A stretch of DNA of 64,000 nucleotides from the NCBI RefSeq assembly GCF_005239225.2, contig NC_133289.1, positions 6,207,501 to 6,271,500 of the forward strand, in the 5' to 3' direction. Source of the DNA: Populus alba (taxonomy: Eukaryota > Streptophyta > Magnoliopsida > Malpighiales > Salicaceae). This document shows positions 13,601-23,298 of the stretch, in pieces; positions within the stretch are counted from its first letter, which is position 1, and each line of letters begins with the position of its first letter. The position numbers and the translations under genes are program-made. Under the pieces are notes generated by a model. The model was not told the DNA's origin and did not search any database. It worked only from the letters and a program-made list of their open reading frames with translations.

Positions 13601-13811
13601 CAAAACGCAAGAAAATAATGAAGGCAGCCATGAGACATGTTCCACCAGTCAATCATGACCGCAAAGAGAGCACGAATATCACTCTCAAGATAATGAAAAA
13701 GTACAATGAATCTTAATTATCTAATAAAATAGTACTATTTTATTATTTAATAATTAAATAAACTAAAATGATTGAAATTCAAACCGAAACTACCAATTAT
13801 ACAATTGCTTG
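10641..13811. other. Intergenic DNA, old repeats, no supportable gene
   Basis: AT-rich sequence with a TA microsatellite near 10813-10826 followed by a GA run (10848-10860). A minus-strand open frame at 11621-11869 has moderate composition but no domain I recognise. At 12085-12310 two similar blocks about 135 bases apart contain GTGATCCGAGACTTG and GTGACCCAGGACTTG, each followed by a GTTTAAAAACCA motif; the A-rich DNA after them (12310-12670) looks like the same dispersed repeat family. Homopolymer runs lie at 13391 and 13472. Confidence 0.5.
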
Positions 13812-14265
13812 TGTTGGATAAGCATATTTTGAGCAACATATCTTAAGCAACAAGATGTTTATATTTTTTTTAATTAGATGATAAAAATATCAGATTATAC
13901 ACATTAATTGATATTCTCTCTCGTATGATCTTAAGAACTCATTATTCATATTAATTTAGTACATTTAAAGATGATAAATTCCCCTATTATTATACTTTCT
14001 TGATTACCAACTCTTGCTTCTGAGTTATGAAATTAGAAAGACTAAACAAAACAGGCAAAAGAGTAGAGATGACAATAAATTAAGTCGCAGCAAGTATCTA
14101 TTTGTTGCTTAAATAAATATTATAGAATGTACTTATATAGAAAATTTTGTAGACATATTCTTGTATGGTAACCTTTACCATTGTTATTGTATATTGCCCC
14201 CCCCCCCACACACACACATAGAAATGGTTGGCTAACCATTAAGTTAAGCCTCCTAATTATTCTCA
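13812..14265 (+). mobile_element. Ty1/copia 5' LTR (degraded)
   Basis: Begins TGTTGG and ends CA, 454 bases. Two bases later comes TGGTATTAAAGT (14269-14280), which matches the copia primer-binding consensus TGGTATCAGAGC at nine of twelve positions. A C-run followed by CA repeats sits at about 14197-14218. The gag start of the same element continues at 15704 after a CACTA insertion. No 3' LTR was found in the window, so the element is truncated. Confidence 0.6.
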
Positions 14266-14292
14266 ACTTGGTATTAAAGTCTTCTGTTGTCA

Positions 14293-15703
14293 TAACACTA
14301 CCAGAAATCAATAAATACAAATGGAAATACCAAGGGAATATTTCCATCGGTAAATTTTCGAGGGATTTTACCGACGAAAATATTCCCTCGGTATATACCG
14401 ATAGAATTACCATGGGAAAAAAAATAAAACAAAGCAAAAAAAAAATGATGACGTGTCATTTTTACCAACGGAATTACAGACGGACTAAATTCCATCGGAA
14501 AAATCTGTCGGTAAATCTGTTGGTAAACTGTGAACATTATTCATCATGTCAATTACAAAGGGAATCACCAACGGAATTTTCCGTCGGTATTTTCCAGAGA
14601 ACTCCAGAACTGTTCACTTTTTAATTGCATTGTTAATTGTTGTTCTTTACGAACAAAATCACCAACGGATTGAAAAGTCGTCGGTGTTATTTGGTGGTAT
14701 TCTGAAATAATTCAATTGATTTAAAATTTTCATTTAAATATTACAGACGAAATCACCGACGAATTGAAAAATCGTTGGTAATTGTTGGCGGTTTTTGAAA
14801 ACTTTTTATGAAGTTGAAAATTTAAATTAAATATTACCGACAGAATAATTAAAAAATATTAATATTCAATTATCCGTCTATAAATCTGTCGCTAACGCAC
14901 CCCAATAAAAAACCTCAATCTGCTTATTTTACAAGAGACGGACTCATTTCTTCTTCTTCTTCTTCACTATATGTAAAAAACATCAATATCCATTTCCTTC
15001 TCTTATTTTCTCTCCTCATCTCCTTCTCTTTTCCTCCATGCTCGGGTATGTCTTCTTCTTCTTTCTTCTTTTATCCTCTTAGTTTTTCTTTTAATTAATA
15101 TGCTTTACAAATTTCTTTTTTCTCTCCTTAGCTTCACTTACAAGTACATTAAGGTAAGCTTTTTCTTTTTTCTTCTTTTTTCATGATTTTTTTCACTATA
15201 TTTGTTTTTTGTTTTATTTTTAATTGTTTTTGTTCTTAATAATTGTATAAATGTTGTTGTGAGATTTATTTTTTTGTTTTATTTATTTGTTGCAAATTTG
15301 TTAGAGTTGATTTTCTTATTATTGTTTCCAAGCATTTTGAGTATATATTATACAGTGTTGATTTATGTTAATTTAATTATTTTAAAATTTTATAAAATAA
15401 TTTTTTTTTTAAATGTTTTTAAATATTTACCGACGGAAATTTCCGTCGGTAAATTCGTTGGTAAATCCGTCGGTAATAAAAAATTATTATTACCAACACG
15501 TCTGTTCCGTCCATAAATCCGTCGGTAATAATAATTTTTTATTACCGACGGATTTACCAACAGAAAAAAAAATTACCGGTGAAAGATTCCCCGACAAATA
15601 ATTTCTGTCGGTGTTTTTATTGATAAATTAATTACCGACGGAATATGTGTCTTACGCCGATGGAAAAATTCTGTTAGTAAAACTGTTAAATCTTGTAGTG
15701 TAA
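14293..15703. mobile_element. Small non-autonomous CACTA element with TAA target-site duplication
   Basis: The element proper is 14296-15700 (1,405 bases), flanked on both sides by TAA (14293-14295 and 15701-15703). The left end is CACTACCAGAAAT and the right end, reverse complemented, is CACTACAAGATTT. Near both ends there are many copies, in both orientations, of the subterminal motif ACCGACGGAA/TTCCGTCGGT, the presumed transposase-binding units. The interior (about 14930-15420) is pyrimidine-rich with TTC runs and has no transposase. It must have moved using enzymes supplied by an autonomous relative. It interrupts a copia element between its primer-binding site and gag. Confidence 0.9.
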
Positions 15704-16130
15704 CTCTTTTCTCCCTCCCTTTGCAGCTGGGCCTCTCTTTACTTTTTCTCCATAGATTCTACTGTTGCCTATGACTTCTCTCTCTCCATTGGTGGTGCAG
15801 CACGACTGGCTAGCCATCCCCAAGCTACTGTCGATGGTGTATTTTCTCCCTAACAGCAGCCTCCACTTACATAGCATGTCTCTTATTCTTCCTCCCAAGT
15901 CCATGTCGTTCCTTTGCCTCTCATAGGAACACACACTCCAACTATTGTTCCTTTAGCGAACACCCACCAAGTTGTTTCGTTGAAACTTACAAACATAAAT
16001 TATCTCTATTGGAGAATCCAAATGAAGCCATATCTCCTTGGTCAAGGTCTTTTTTACTTCGTTGATGACTCAGTGTTGTGTCCTCCATCTTATAATTTTT
16101 ACAGTCAACACGCTTTTGTCAAATTATAAT
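15704..16130 (+). pseudogene. Ty1/copia gag N-terminal fragment
   Basis: The open frame at 15914-16129 contains VSLKLTNINYLYWRIQMK, then LGQGLFYFVDDSVLCPP, the pattern of the start of plant copia Gag (LKL-x-NYLxW, GxFVDxSxxxPP). Similarity stops after about residue 60 and a stop codon follows. It lies in the right place and strand to belong to the LTR and primer-binding site at 13812-14280, from which the CACTA element now separates it. Capsid, protease, integrase and reverse transcriptase are absent. Confidence 0.7.
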
Positions 16131-16238
16131 TGTGCATTTTAATTGCTTATTATTTTTTTTATTTGGGAAAATAACATATTGCTCCTTAGTTTAAATTATA
16201 ATAAAAAAAACATTGTGAAAATACATAAATACCCCTTA
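16131..16238. other. Short spacer between gag fragment and inverted-repeat element
   Basis: AT-rich DNA with no gene or repeat recognised. It ends at the outer boundary of the long inverted repeat. Confidence 0.4.
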
Positions 16239-16261
16239 ACACAAGGTTTAATTATTTTTTC
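16239..16261. repeat. Outer tip of left arm of long inverted repeat
   Basis: ACACAAGGTTTAATTATTTT reappears, reverse complemented with small changes, at 32545-32567 (right arm). The arm is cut here by the 11 kb CACTA and resumes at 27318. Confidence 0.7.
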
Positions 16262-16279
16262 CACTACAAGATTTCACAA

Positions 16280-16765
16280 TTTTACCGACGGAAATATTCC
16301 GTCGGTGTGTGATTGAGAGTTCATTGGTAAATTATTTACCAACTATATTACCGACGGAATACATTTGTCGGCTTACCTTTCGTCGGTGATTCCATATTCC
16401 ATCGCTATATCGGTCGGAAAAAGAAAAAAAATCAATTGACGAGGGTTTTACTAACAGAACTTGCACGCTAAAAAAAGAAGTTCCCGCTTCAAATATACCG
16501 ATGGATTTTAATCCGTCGGTGATATCGTAATTTACCGATGGACATTTATCGTCGGTAAATTTGTCAGTGAATGTTTGAAATACCGACCGAATATATCCGT
16601 CTATAAATTCATCGATACGTTTGGCAGCTACTGTCAAATACCGACGGAGTTATTTCGTCAGTAAATCTGTTGGCATGAAAATACTGACCGAATGTATCCA
16701 ACTGTAAATTTATCAGTGATGGTGGCAGTTATTGACGAATGCCGACGAATTAAGTTCGTCGGTAA
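16280..16765. repeat. CACTA subterminal repeats (3' end of 11 kb element)
   Basis: At least a dozen copies of ACCGACGG or its complement CCGTCGGT, some paired as short palindromes (for example 16284-16302). Matching arrays are at 27005-27300 in the same element and at both ends of the small CACTA. Such arrays are transposase-binding sites in En/Spm; binding here is inferred. Confidence 0.85.
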
Positions 16766-16986
16766 ATCCCTTTATAATTGTTTTTTTTTAAATTTTTTTA
16801 AAAAATTATTTAGAATACATAATATAAAATTATATAAATTAATGGTAATACAAACCAAATAAGCAAATAAAATTTATATTAAGCATCAAAAACAAAAAAT
16901 TAAAGTTAAATAATATTCATTACAAAATGAATGTGTTTCAAAAAATATTAAATGAAATTTTAAAGGTAAATAATGTTTATTAAAAA

Positions 16987-18440
16987 TTAATATAAAGGTG
17001 GAGGTGGAGGAGGAGGAGGAGGAGGCTGCTGGTCATACGGCCAAAAAGGATTAGGCGCACATGTTCCACCTTGTGCCATGTTTATGACCATTTCGCGAAG
17101 CTTCTCGTAGGCCGCTCTTTGTTGTTCAGACTCCGCTATTTGTTTTGCTTGAGATGCTTTGAGTTGTGTGTACGCCCCTGATAGGTGCTCGTTTTTTTCG
17201 GTGAGCAAAGTCGTGTGTTGCTACAAGGCCACGAACTCCTTAGATTGGGAGCTCTCGACGGTTGAAGCACTACGAGCTGACCGCAAGTTGTCGGCCGTAG
17301 TGTTAGAGAGCTCGTAAACCCTATTTTTATCGGGTCCACCTGACGATCCAACCTCTATCCACAAATCTGGATCGAATTCCGGATGGGTCTTTGGATCATC
17401 CCCGTATCTCTCCCTCAACCGATTATTATAAGTCTCCTGAAAATAAAATAAAAAAGTAATCATCATATTCAATTCAATAAACATAATAATAACTTACAAA
17501 ATAAAATGGTTGAACAAACATACCACGACATATTGAGCCGCCAGTGTGCGTTGCCATCGAGCCATGAATTGGTCGATTCCGGTTGCCAGAACTGGATTGT
17601 GAGCGTCGTGTGAACCGTTGAGACATCGCGTGCTGAAGATAGTTTGGCCATATATCTTCTAGGATGTATATCGGTTTGAAATCCCTCCAAACCGCAACAT
17701 CGTTCTAACCTTGGAACCCCCTATCCCTCGCTGTTTTTTTTCTCTTTTTTGGGCTTCGTACTAAAAATCATGCAACCTACTTCATGCAAGATAAAATTAC
17801 ATTTCAAAACATAAATTTTTTTCTAAAAAAAAATTGTATTGTTTTCGATGTTACCTGGTTGTCATGTGATTTTCCCAGACCCTCCTCACAACAGTGTTAT
17901 GTTCACTATCCCTGCAGAATCGATCTTGTGTATAAAAATTTAATTTTTTTAAAAAATTAATAATTTATTTTATAATTATATTAATAATTTATTAAAAATA
18001 AGATGAAAATTATATATTAACACTAACCTCAAATCTGGAAAACCATGCATTGATTTAAGGCATCCATTCAGGATGCCTTGATATCTGACTCCATTGAAAC
18101 AATGGAATCTCCATAGATGATTTAAACGTCGATGATATTACTCGAGCAACTTCAATGTTTGTGAACCTGAAAATAAATGAAATTAATGAAATAGTGATTA
18201 CTTCATAAATTATGTTTTAAATTTTAAAAAAAAAAACTAAAACGTTAACAAACTTACATTGAAAGGTCGTCCTTCCACTGTGCCTCGTACTTGCGGGTAA
18301 ATTGATTTCGCTGCGAAGGCACGCTGCATCTGCAATGTGAACCAGTGCTGGAAGAGGCAGCACCGGTTGACGGCGCCGGTGGTGTAGGTGCCTCTTCTTG
18401 AGAGGCACCTAAGAAAGTATCGTGCAAATCATGCAATAAT
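16987..18440 (-). pseudogene. TNPA-like plant transposase (Ptta/En/Spm family), broken
   Basis: Second gene of the large CACTA. Read on the minus strand: an alanine/proline-rich start with KYEAQWKDDLSM at about 18254-18436; an exon near 18030-18170 (TNIEVARVISSTFKSSMEIP); a piece near 17870-17925 (SEHNTVVRRVWENHM); an exon at about 17508-17700 containing DIWPNYLQHAMSQRF and THTGGS; and a last exon from about 17440 to the stop at 16987. The last exon holds RYGDDPKTHPEFDPDLW and GGPDKNRVYELSNTTA, hallmarks of the plant transposase_24 family, and ends in a polyproline tail. An in-frame TAG lies at 17219-17221 where the family normally has glutamine, and another stop follows HPEWMP near 18060. 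It is therefore a pseudogene. Confidence 0.8.
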
Positions 18441-19100
18441 ATAGTAAAATTACTAATTATTCCAACAAATTAACTAATAACAATTATGTCAATACAACAA
18501 TAAAAAATATTCAATAAATTCAAAAAAAAAATTATAGACTTTAGGAAGGAAATATACATACCTTAATAATGTGTTGAATTCAAAACTTTATCTACATTAC
18601 AAAAAAATACACCAAAAAAAAACATAACAAAAATAAAAATAACTAAAAATAAAATAGAAGAAAACACATACCTTTTAATGTGATGAAGATTCACAACAAA
18701 TCTTGCTAGAGATTCTAGGTGAAAGCCTTGAAGGATTGAGAGGAAAAAAATAAAAATTTTGAGGTGAAAAACGAAAGAGAAGAAAAAATGAATTGAAGGG
18801 GCAACCGCTGGAATTTATAAGGCAGTTTTACCGACGGATTCACGGATGGAAATAAAAAATTATTATTATTTTACTTAAATCCGTCGATAACGAGTCAAAA
18901 ATCCGTCGGCAATTTTTGAATTTTGCACCGAAATTTTTAATTACCCTTCATATTTTTCGCAGTCCATTGGTAATTCCGTCGGTAATCTAACATGGTCAGA
19001 GGTGCGTTCAATGCACACCCTTTGAAATTTGCACATTTCGTCGATATTTGTGTCGGTAAAATTTGTCCACCGATAAATTACCGACGGAATAATTACATTG
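18440..19100. other. Interior of large CACTA between TNPA-like gene and tandem array
   Basis: A-rich DNA (18440-18810), then scattered CCGTCGG motifs at 18828-19090 like those at the element ends. No gene. Confidence 0.5.
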
Positions 19101-19600
19101 GTATGGGCGTCGGTGATTGTGGCATCTATTGTAATTATTTTTGAACTCTCTATGAGATGCCGACGGACAATGGTTCGTCGATATGGATGTCGGTGATTAT
19201 GGCATCTACTGTAATTATTTTTGAACTCTCTATGAGATGCCGACGGACAATGGTTCGTCGATATGGATGTCGGTGATTATGGCATCTACTGTAATTATTT
19301 TTGAACTCTCTATGAGATGCCGACGTACAGTGGTCTGTCGGTATTGACGTCGGTGATTGTGGCATCTGTTGTAATTATTTTCGAACTCTCTGTGAGATGC
19401 TGATGGACAGTGGTCTGTCGGTATGGACGTCGGTGATTGTGGCATCTGTTGTAATTATTTTCGAACTCTCTGTGAGATGCCGATGGACAGTGGTCTGTCG
19501 GTATGGACGTTGGTGATTCTAGCATCTGTTGTAATTATTTTTGAACTCTCTGTGAGATGCCGACGAACATTGGTCCATCGGTATGGACGTCGGTGATTTT
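19101..19600. repeat. 80-bp tandem array inside CACTA
   Basis: About six units of exactly 80 bases; GGCATCT recurs at 19121, 19201, 19281, 19361 and 19441, with AGCATCT at 19521. Each unit carries CGACGGACA and a GTCGGTGATT motif, so it looks like an amplified version of the subterminal repeat. The period is not a multiple of three, and the three overlapping 71-residue open frames on the minus strand are by-products. Confidence 0.95.
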
Positions 19601-19794
19601 TCAATGTACAAGAAATGTTGTATTTGTATTTCCTATTTACCTTCCTGCAAAAACTTCAATGATAAATTGTCCATCGCACAAAACAATAGCAACAATGCTT
19701 AAACAATAAATATATATTTTGTGTTACAAAATATATCATCCATAATGTAAATTACATGAAGAAAAGGGTTTTACGCAGGGCTTTGTTTTGATAG

Positions 19795-20533
19795 TTAGTC
19801 AAAATTTTCTTCCTCTTCGTCATCAATTGAATATTCATCACCTTCATCGCAATCTTCAATATGGATATCATCTTCTTCATTGACAATTTCTTGTCCGCTA
19901 GAGTTCAAAATAACGTTCAACTCCTTTACGTCAACATCAATAAGACTATCATCGGAAACACAAAAATTTGAATTTTCTTCCAATTCAATCGAAGGAGAAC
20001 CACGATATGGTTTAACCAACTCACTAACTTGAAAGACTTCATCCCGCACACTTGTGTCTTCGTTCTTATCCTGAACAACCTCGACACGACCACGTGGTTT
20101 CGTTTTTAAAACGGACAACCAATCAACTCTTGATCGATCCTTTCTAAATGAAGGGGTGTATGTGTAATAAACTTGTTGACATTGCTTTGCGAAAACAAAG
20201 ACATTGTTTATGTTGCGGAGTCTAGCTTTTGAGTTGATTTCGACCAGACCATAGTGCAGATCAACTATGATTCCTCTGTCAGTCGTGTCATACCAATAGC
20301 ATTTGAATAAAAACACTTTATTCTGCTTGCTATGATATTGCAGTTCGACAACCTCTTCTAATCTACCATAGAAGTCAACTTCTAACTCATTACTAGTGAA
20401 TCCCTTAACACAAACACCGCAGTTGTGTGTCTTTCTTCCTTGCCCGTATTCTTCAGTATGAAAAAGATATTCATTGACAAAATACCTGTTGTAGCACTTA
20501 ACTTTTTTTTCAGACCCGAGGCTTAGTGAAGAC
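19795..20533 (-). pseudogene. C-terminal part of CACTA Tnp2 protein (DUF4216 region)
   Basis: The open frame runs from the edge of the solo LTR (20533) to a TAA at 19795. It contains KCYNRYFVNEYLFHTEEYG, then VDFYGRLEEVVEL, LFKCYWYD and a long acidic tail (DDEEEENFD at the end), matching the DUF4216 domain that follows DUF4218 in Tnp2 proteins. Any start codon inside this stretch would be spurious: the reading frame continues from the other side of the LTR (23294 and above) once one copy of the AAGAC duplication is discounted. Confidence 0.8.
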
Positions 20534-23298
20534 TGTTGTTACCCATTTTTAGGTCCCCACACAAAGATAAAAATATAATAACAACAAAAAATAATAATAA
20601 TAAAATAAATAATAAATAAATATGTAGCCGGAAGAAATTAGAAAAAATAATACGAGGTGGGAGCGCCCAGGAAATGGCCAGAAAAATTGATTAAGGAGGA
20701 TAAAAATACAAAGTTTAAAAATTTTTGACAGTATGATGAGAGTCCTATTGGAAAAGAAAATTCAATTTGAAGAGAAAAGTCCAAAATTGGATGTTTATAG
20801 ACTTAATTGGATTTTATTGCAACTTTAATTGAATTTATAGAGGGTTTGATTGCAAGAAAAATTGATTTTTAAGTCAATTTAGGCTTTAATTTGAAGAAAT
20901 TAAAGTTCTGGGTCAAATTATAATTTTTAGGAATTGATTAGGTCAAATCAGGGGCTTAATTGCATAAATATTGAAGTTTAATGGCCAATTAGGGACTTAA
21001 TTGAGAAAATCCAAAACCAAGGACCAAAAAAAGGCTCGTAAATAGAGGGTCTATAATTCATTGAATCAGGGCCCTAATTGAAGAAATTAGAAGTTATTGA
21101 TCAATTGAGGGCCTAATTGCATAAATCAGAGGCCAAGGACTGAAGTGAAAAACGCGGCCAACAATAGGGGTAGAGACTGAAATTGTCAGGGATGCAATTG
21201 AGTTAATTATTAAAATCGAAATTAGATTTGAGGACTTAATAGAATAAAGGATAAATTAAGGACTGATTTGGAAACAAATATTATGGCGCCATATTTAAAT
21301 GAAATGGCGCATTTTGTCCAAAACGACGTCGTTTCATGTAAAAAAAAAAAAACAAGGACAGAACGGTGTCGTTTTGAACGACATTGTTACCCTTTCTTCT
21401 TCCCCTGTACATGCAGCAGGGGAAAAAGGAAAGCTTTTGTTTTTTCTCTTTAACTCTTCCTGTGTCTCTCTCTCCCCGCATGCTCCACCAAGACCCGAAG
21501 GCCCACGCCCTTTGATGATGAGAAACCAGGGGAGTCGCGCCTTGCCAATCGCACCCATTGGTCAACCGACCGGTGCTGCCCTGCTCCCCATGCAGCCATA
21601 ATGAGGCCCCGCTCCCCATGCAGCCATAATGAGGCCCCACTCCCTTTGCCCCCTATAAATGGAGACTGAACGCCAGCACGTGAGGGGGAGGAAAAGGAAG
21701 GAAAGGGAACGAACCGAAGGGAGGACGAACCGAAAGAAAAATAAAACACAGAGAAAGAAAAAAAATAGAACCGAAAAAGAAGAGAAACAATCGAACAAGA
21801 GAGAACCATTGAAAACCCAAAACTGAGAGGAAGGGGGAAGCTTGAAACTAGGAGGGAAACTTAAAAATACAAACAAAACACAGAACCTTTTGAAACAGCC
21901 GCTTGGAGCCGCCGTCCGTGAGCCACGACACCACCACCGACCTCCACCACAGCACCACCAATGAAGCAGTCCGATCAACAAGCCACCGCCTCCCCCGCGC
22001 CAGGGAAGCTCTTCTTCCCCCTCTTTATTTTTTTTGTTTTGTTGTTCTCTTTCTCCTGCATGCAGAACGCTTTCTGCATGCAGGAGAGGGTAGGGGAAAA
22101 TAATTCCCTCCCCCTCGTCAGTTACATTGCTGGGCCAGGCTAATCCTGGCCCAGCATTTGTTGATTTTTTTCCTCTTTGGGCCAGGCTGATTCTGGCCCA
22201 GACCTGATGTCTGGGTCGGGTCTGGCCCAGACTAAAAGAGATAGATATGTTGGGTCAACCCAGCCCACCTAATATTATATATTAATTATTATGACATTTT
22301 TATATTATTTATATATATAGATATATATCCAAAAAAAATTCTTGAAAAGTCCTAAAAATTTTGTTGATCTTCCTGCATATTTTTATCAATATTGGTTTGT
22401 ATTTTTATACCCTAAGGATACAAATCCAGTATTAAAATGCCCGGTTTTCGTCAAAACATCGACATCAAAAAATTTTAAAAATAAAAAATGTTTTGCTTTA
22501 AAAAAATCTGAAAAATCCTTAAAAAATTATTGTTGATTTTCCAGCATATTTTTATCAAAACTGCTTAATATTGGTTTGTACTTTTATACCATAAAGATAT
22601 GAATCCAGTATTAAAATACCCGGTTTCTGTCAAGACATCAAAAAAATATATTTTTGCTTTAATGCATACGGCCTAGTCTCTACAAAATAAAGAAAAAATC
22701 ATTGCATCATATTTTCATACAATAAAAGAAATTTCAAAAAATATATGTATTAGCATGCATTTAAGCTTTAACAACAAGTTAGTTAGAACCACGAGAACTT
22801 GGCCAATATTTCAAAAATTATAAAAAAAAATATTTTTGTCTTCTTTTAGTATCGAGGATTACGAATTTATACGTAAAACATATTCCTGACATTAAAAATA
22901 TAGTTTTTATATCGATGTTAAAACGGTTACGATTTTACCCGATAAGATAAGGACCTCCTTATTGAGGAAGACTTTTCTTGAGCCGTAAATAGACCAACAA
23001 TTGAAGTAGGATAATACCTTAGTTTTTATCAGACAATCAAACAATGCAGCTTACCTTAGGTAAGGCATATTTGGGGTGCTAATACCTTCCCTTTACGCAA
23101 CCAATCCCCGTACCCGATCTCTGAGACCAGTTAGGGTTCCTAGTGACCAAAATACTAGGTGATGACTCCCATTCCATTTTCTACCAATAAACGATAAGAA
23201 TTTCTTGTCCCCCCATATTTGCCAAATATAGATTTACATTTTAGATTTAAAGTGGGACATATAATTTCGCCGCGACGCCGCACACGTGCGACAAAGAC
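20529..23298. mobile_element. Solo LTR of an LTR retrotransposon, TSD AAGAC
   Basis: Starts TGTTGTTACCCATTTTTAGG at 20534 and ends GTGCGACA at 23293 (2,760 bases), flanked by AAGAC at 20529-20533 and 23294-23298. No primer-binding site, gag or pol lies inside, so it is a solo LTR left by recombination between two LTRs. A TATAAAT box at 21654-21660 follows a GC-rich region with a 30-bp duplication (CCCCATGCAGCCATAATGAG at about 21586 and 21616). A further pair of about 100-bp similar blocks lies at 22360-22460 and 22530-22640. Its size and first bases suggest Ty3/gypsy, but that is not proven. It splits the Tnp2 gene, so it is younger than the CACTA insertion or came with it. Confidence 0.92.

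Noticed and set aside
14120..14624. Overlapping open frames on both strands around the small CACTA's left end
   Set aside because: They cross the transposon boundary at 14296 and are made of subterminal repeats.
19150..19525. Three overlapping 71-residue open frames on the minus strand
   Set aside because: They are produced by the 80-bp tandem array and have near-identical translations shifted by one repeat.
19101..19600. Tandem array considered as a CRISPR-like repeat-spacer structure
   Set aside because: Whole 80-base units repeat without unique spacers, and the DNA is from a plant nuclear transposon.
21281..22143. Several open frames on both strands in a GC-rich stretch
   Set aside because: They lie inside the solo LTR, overlap one another in different frames and show no domain; the composition of the LTR explains them.
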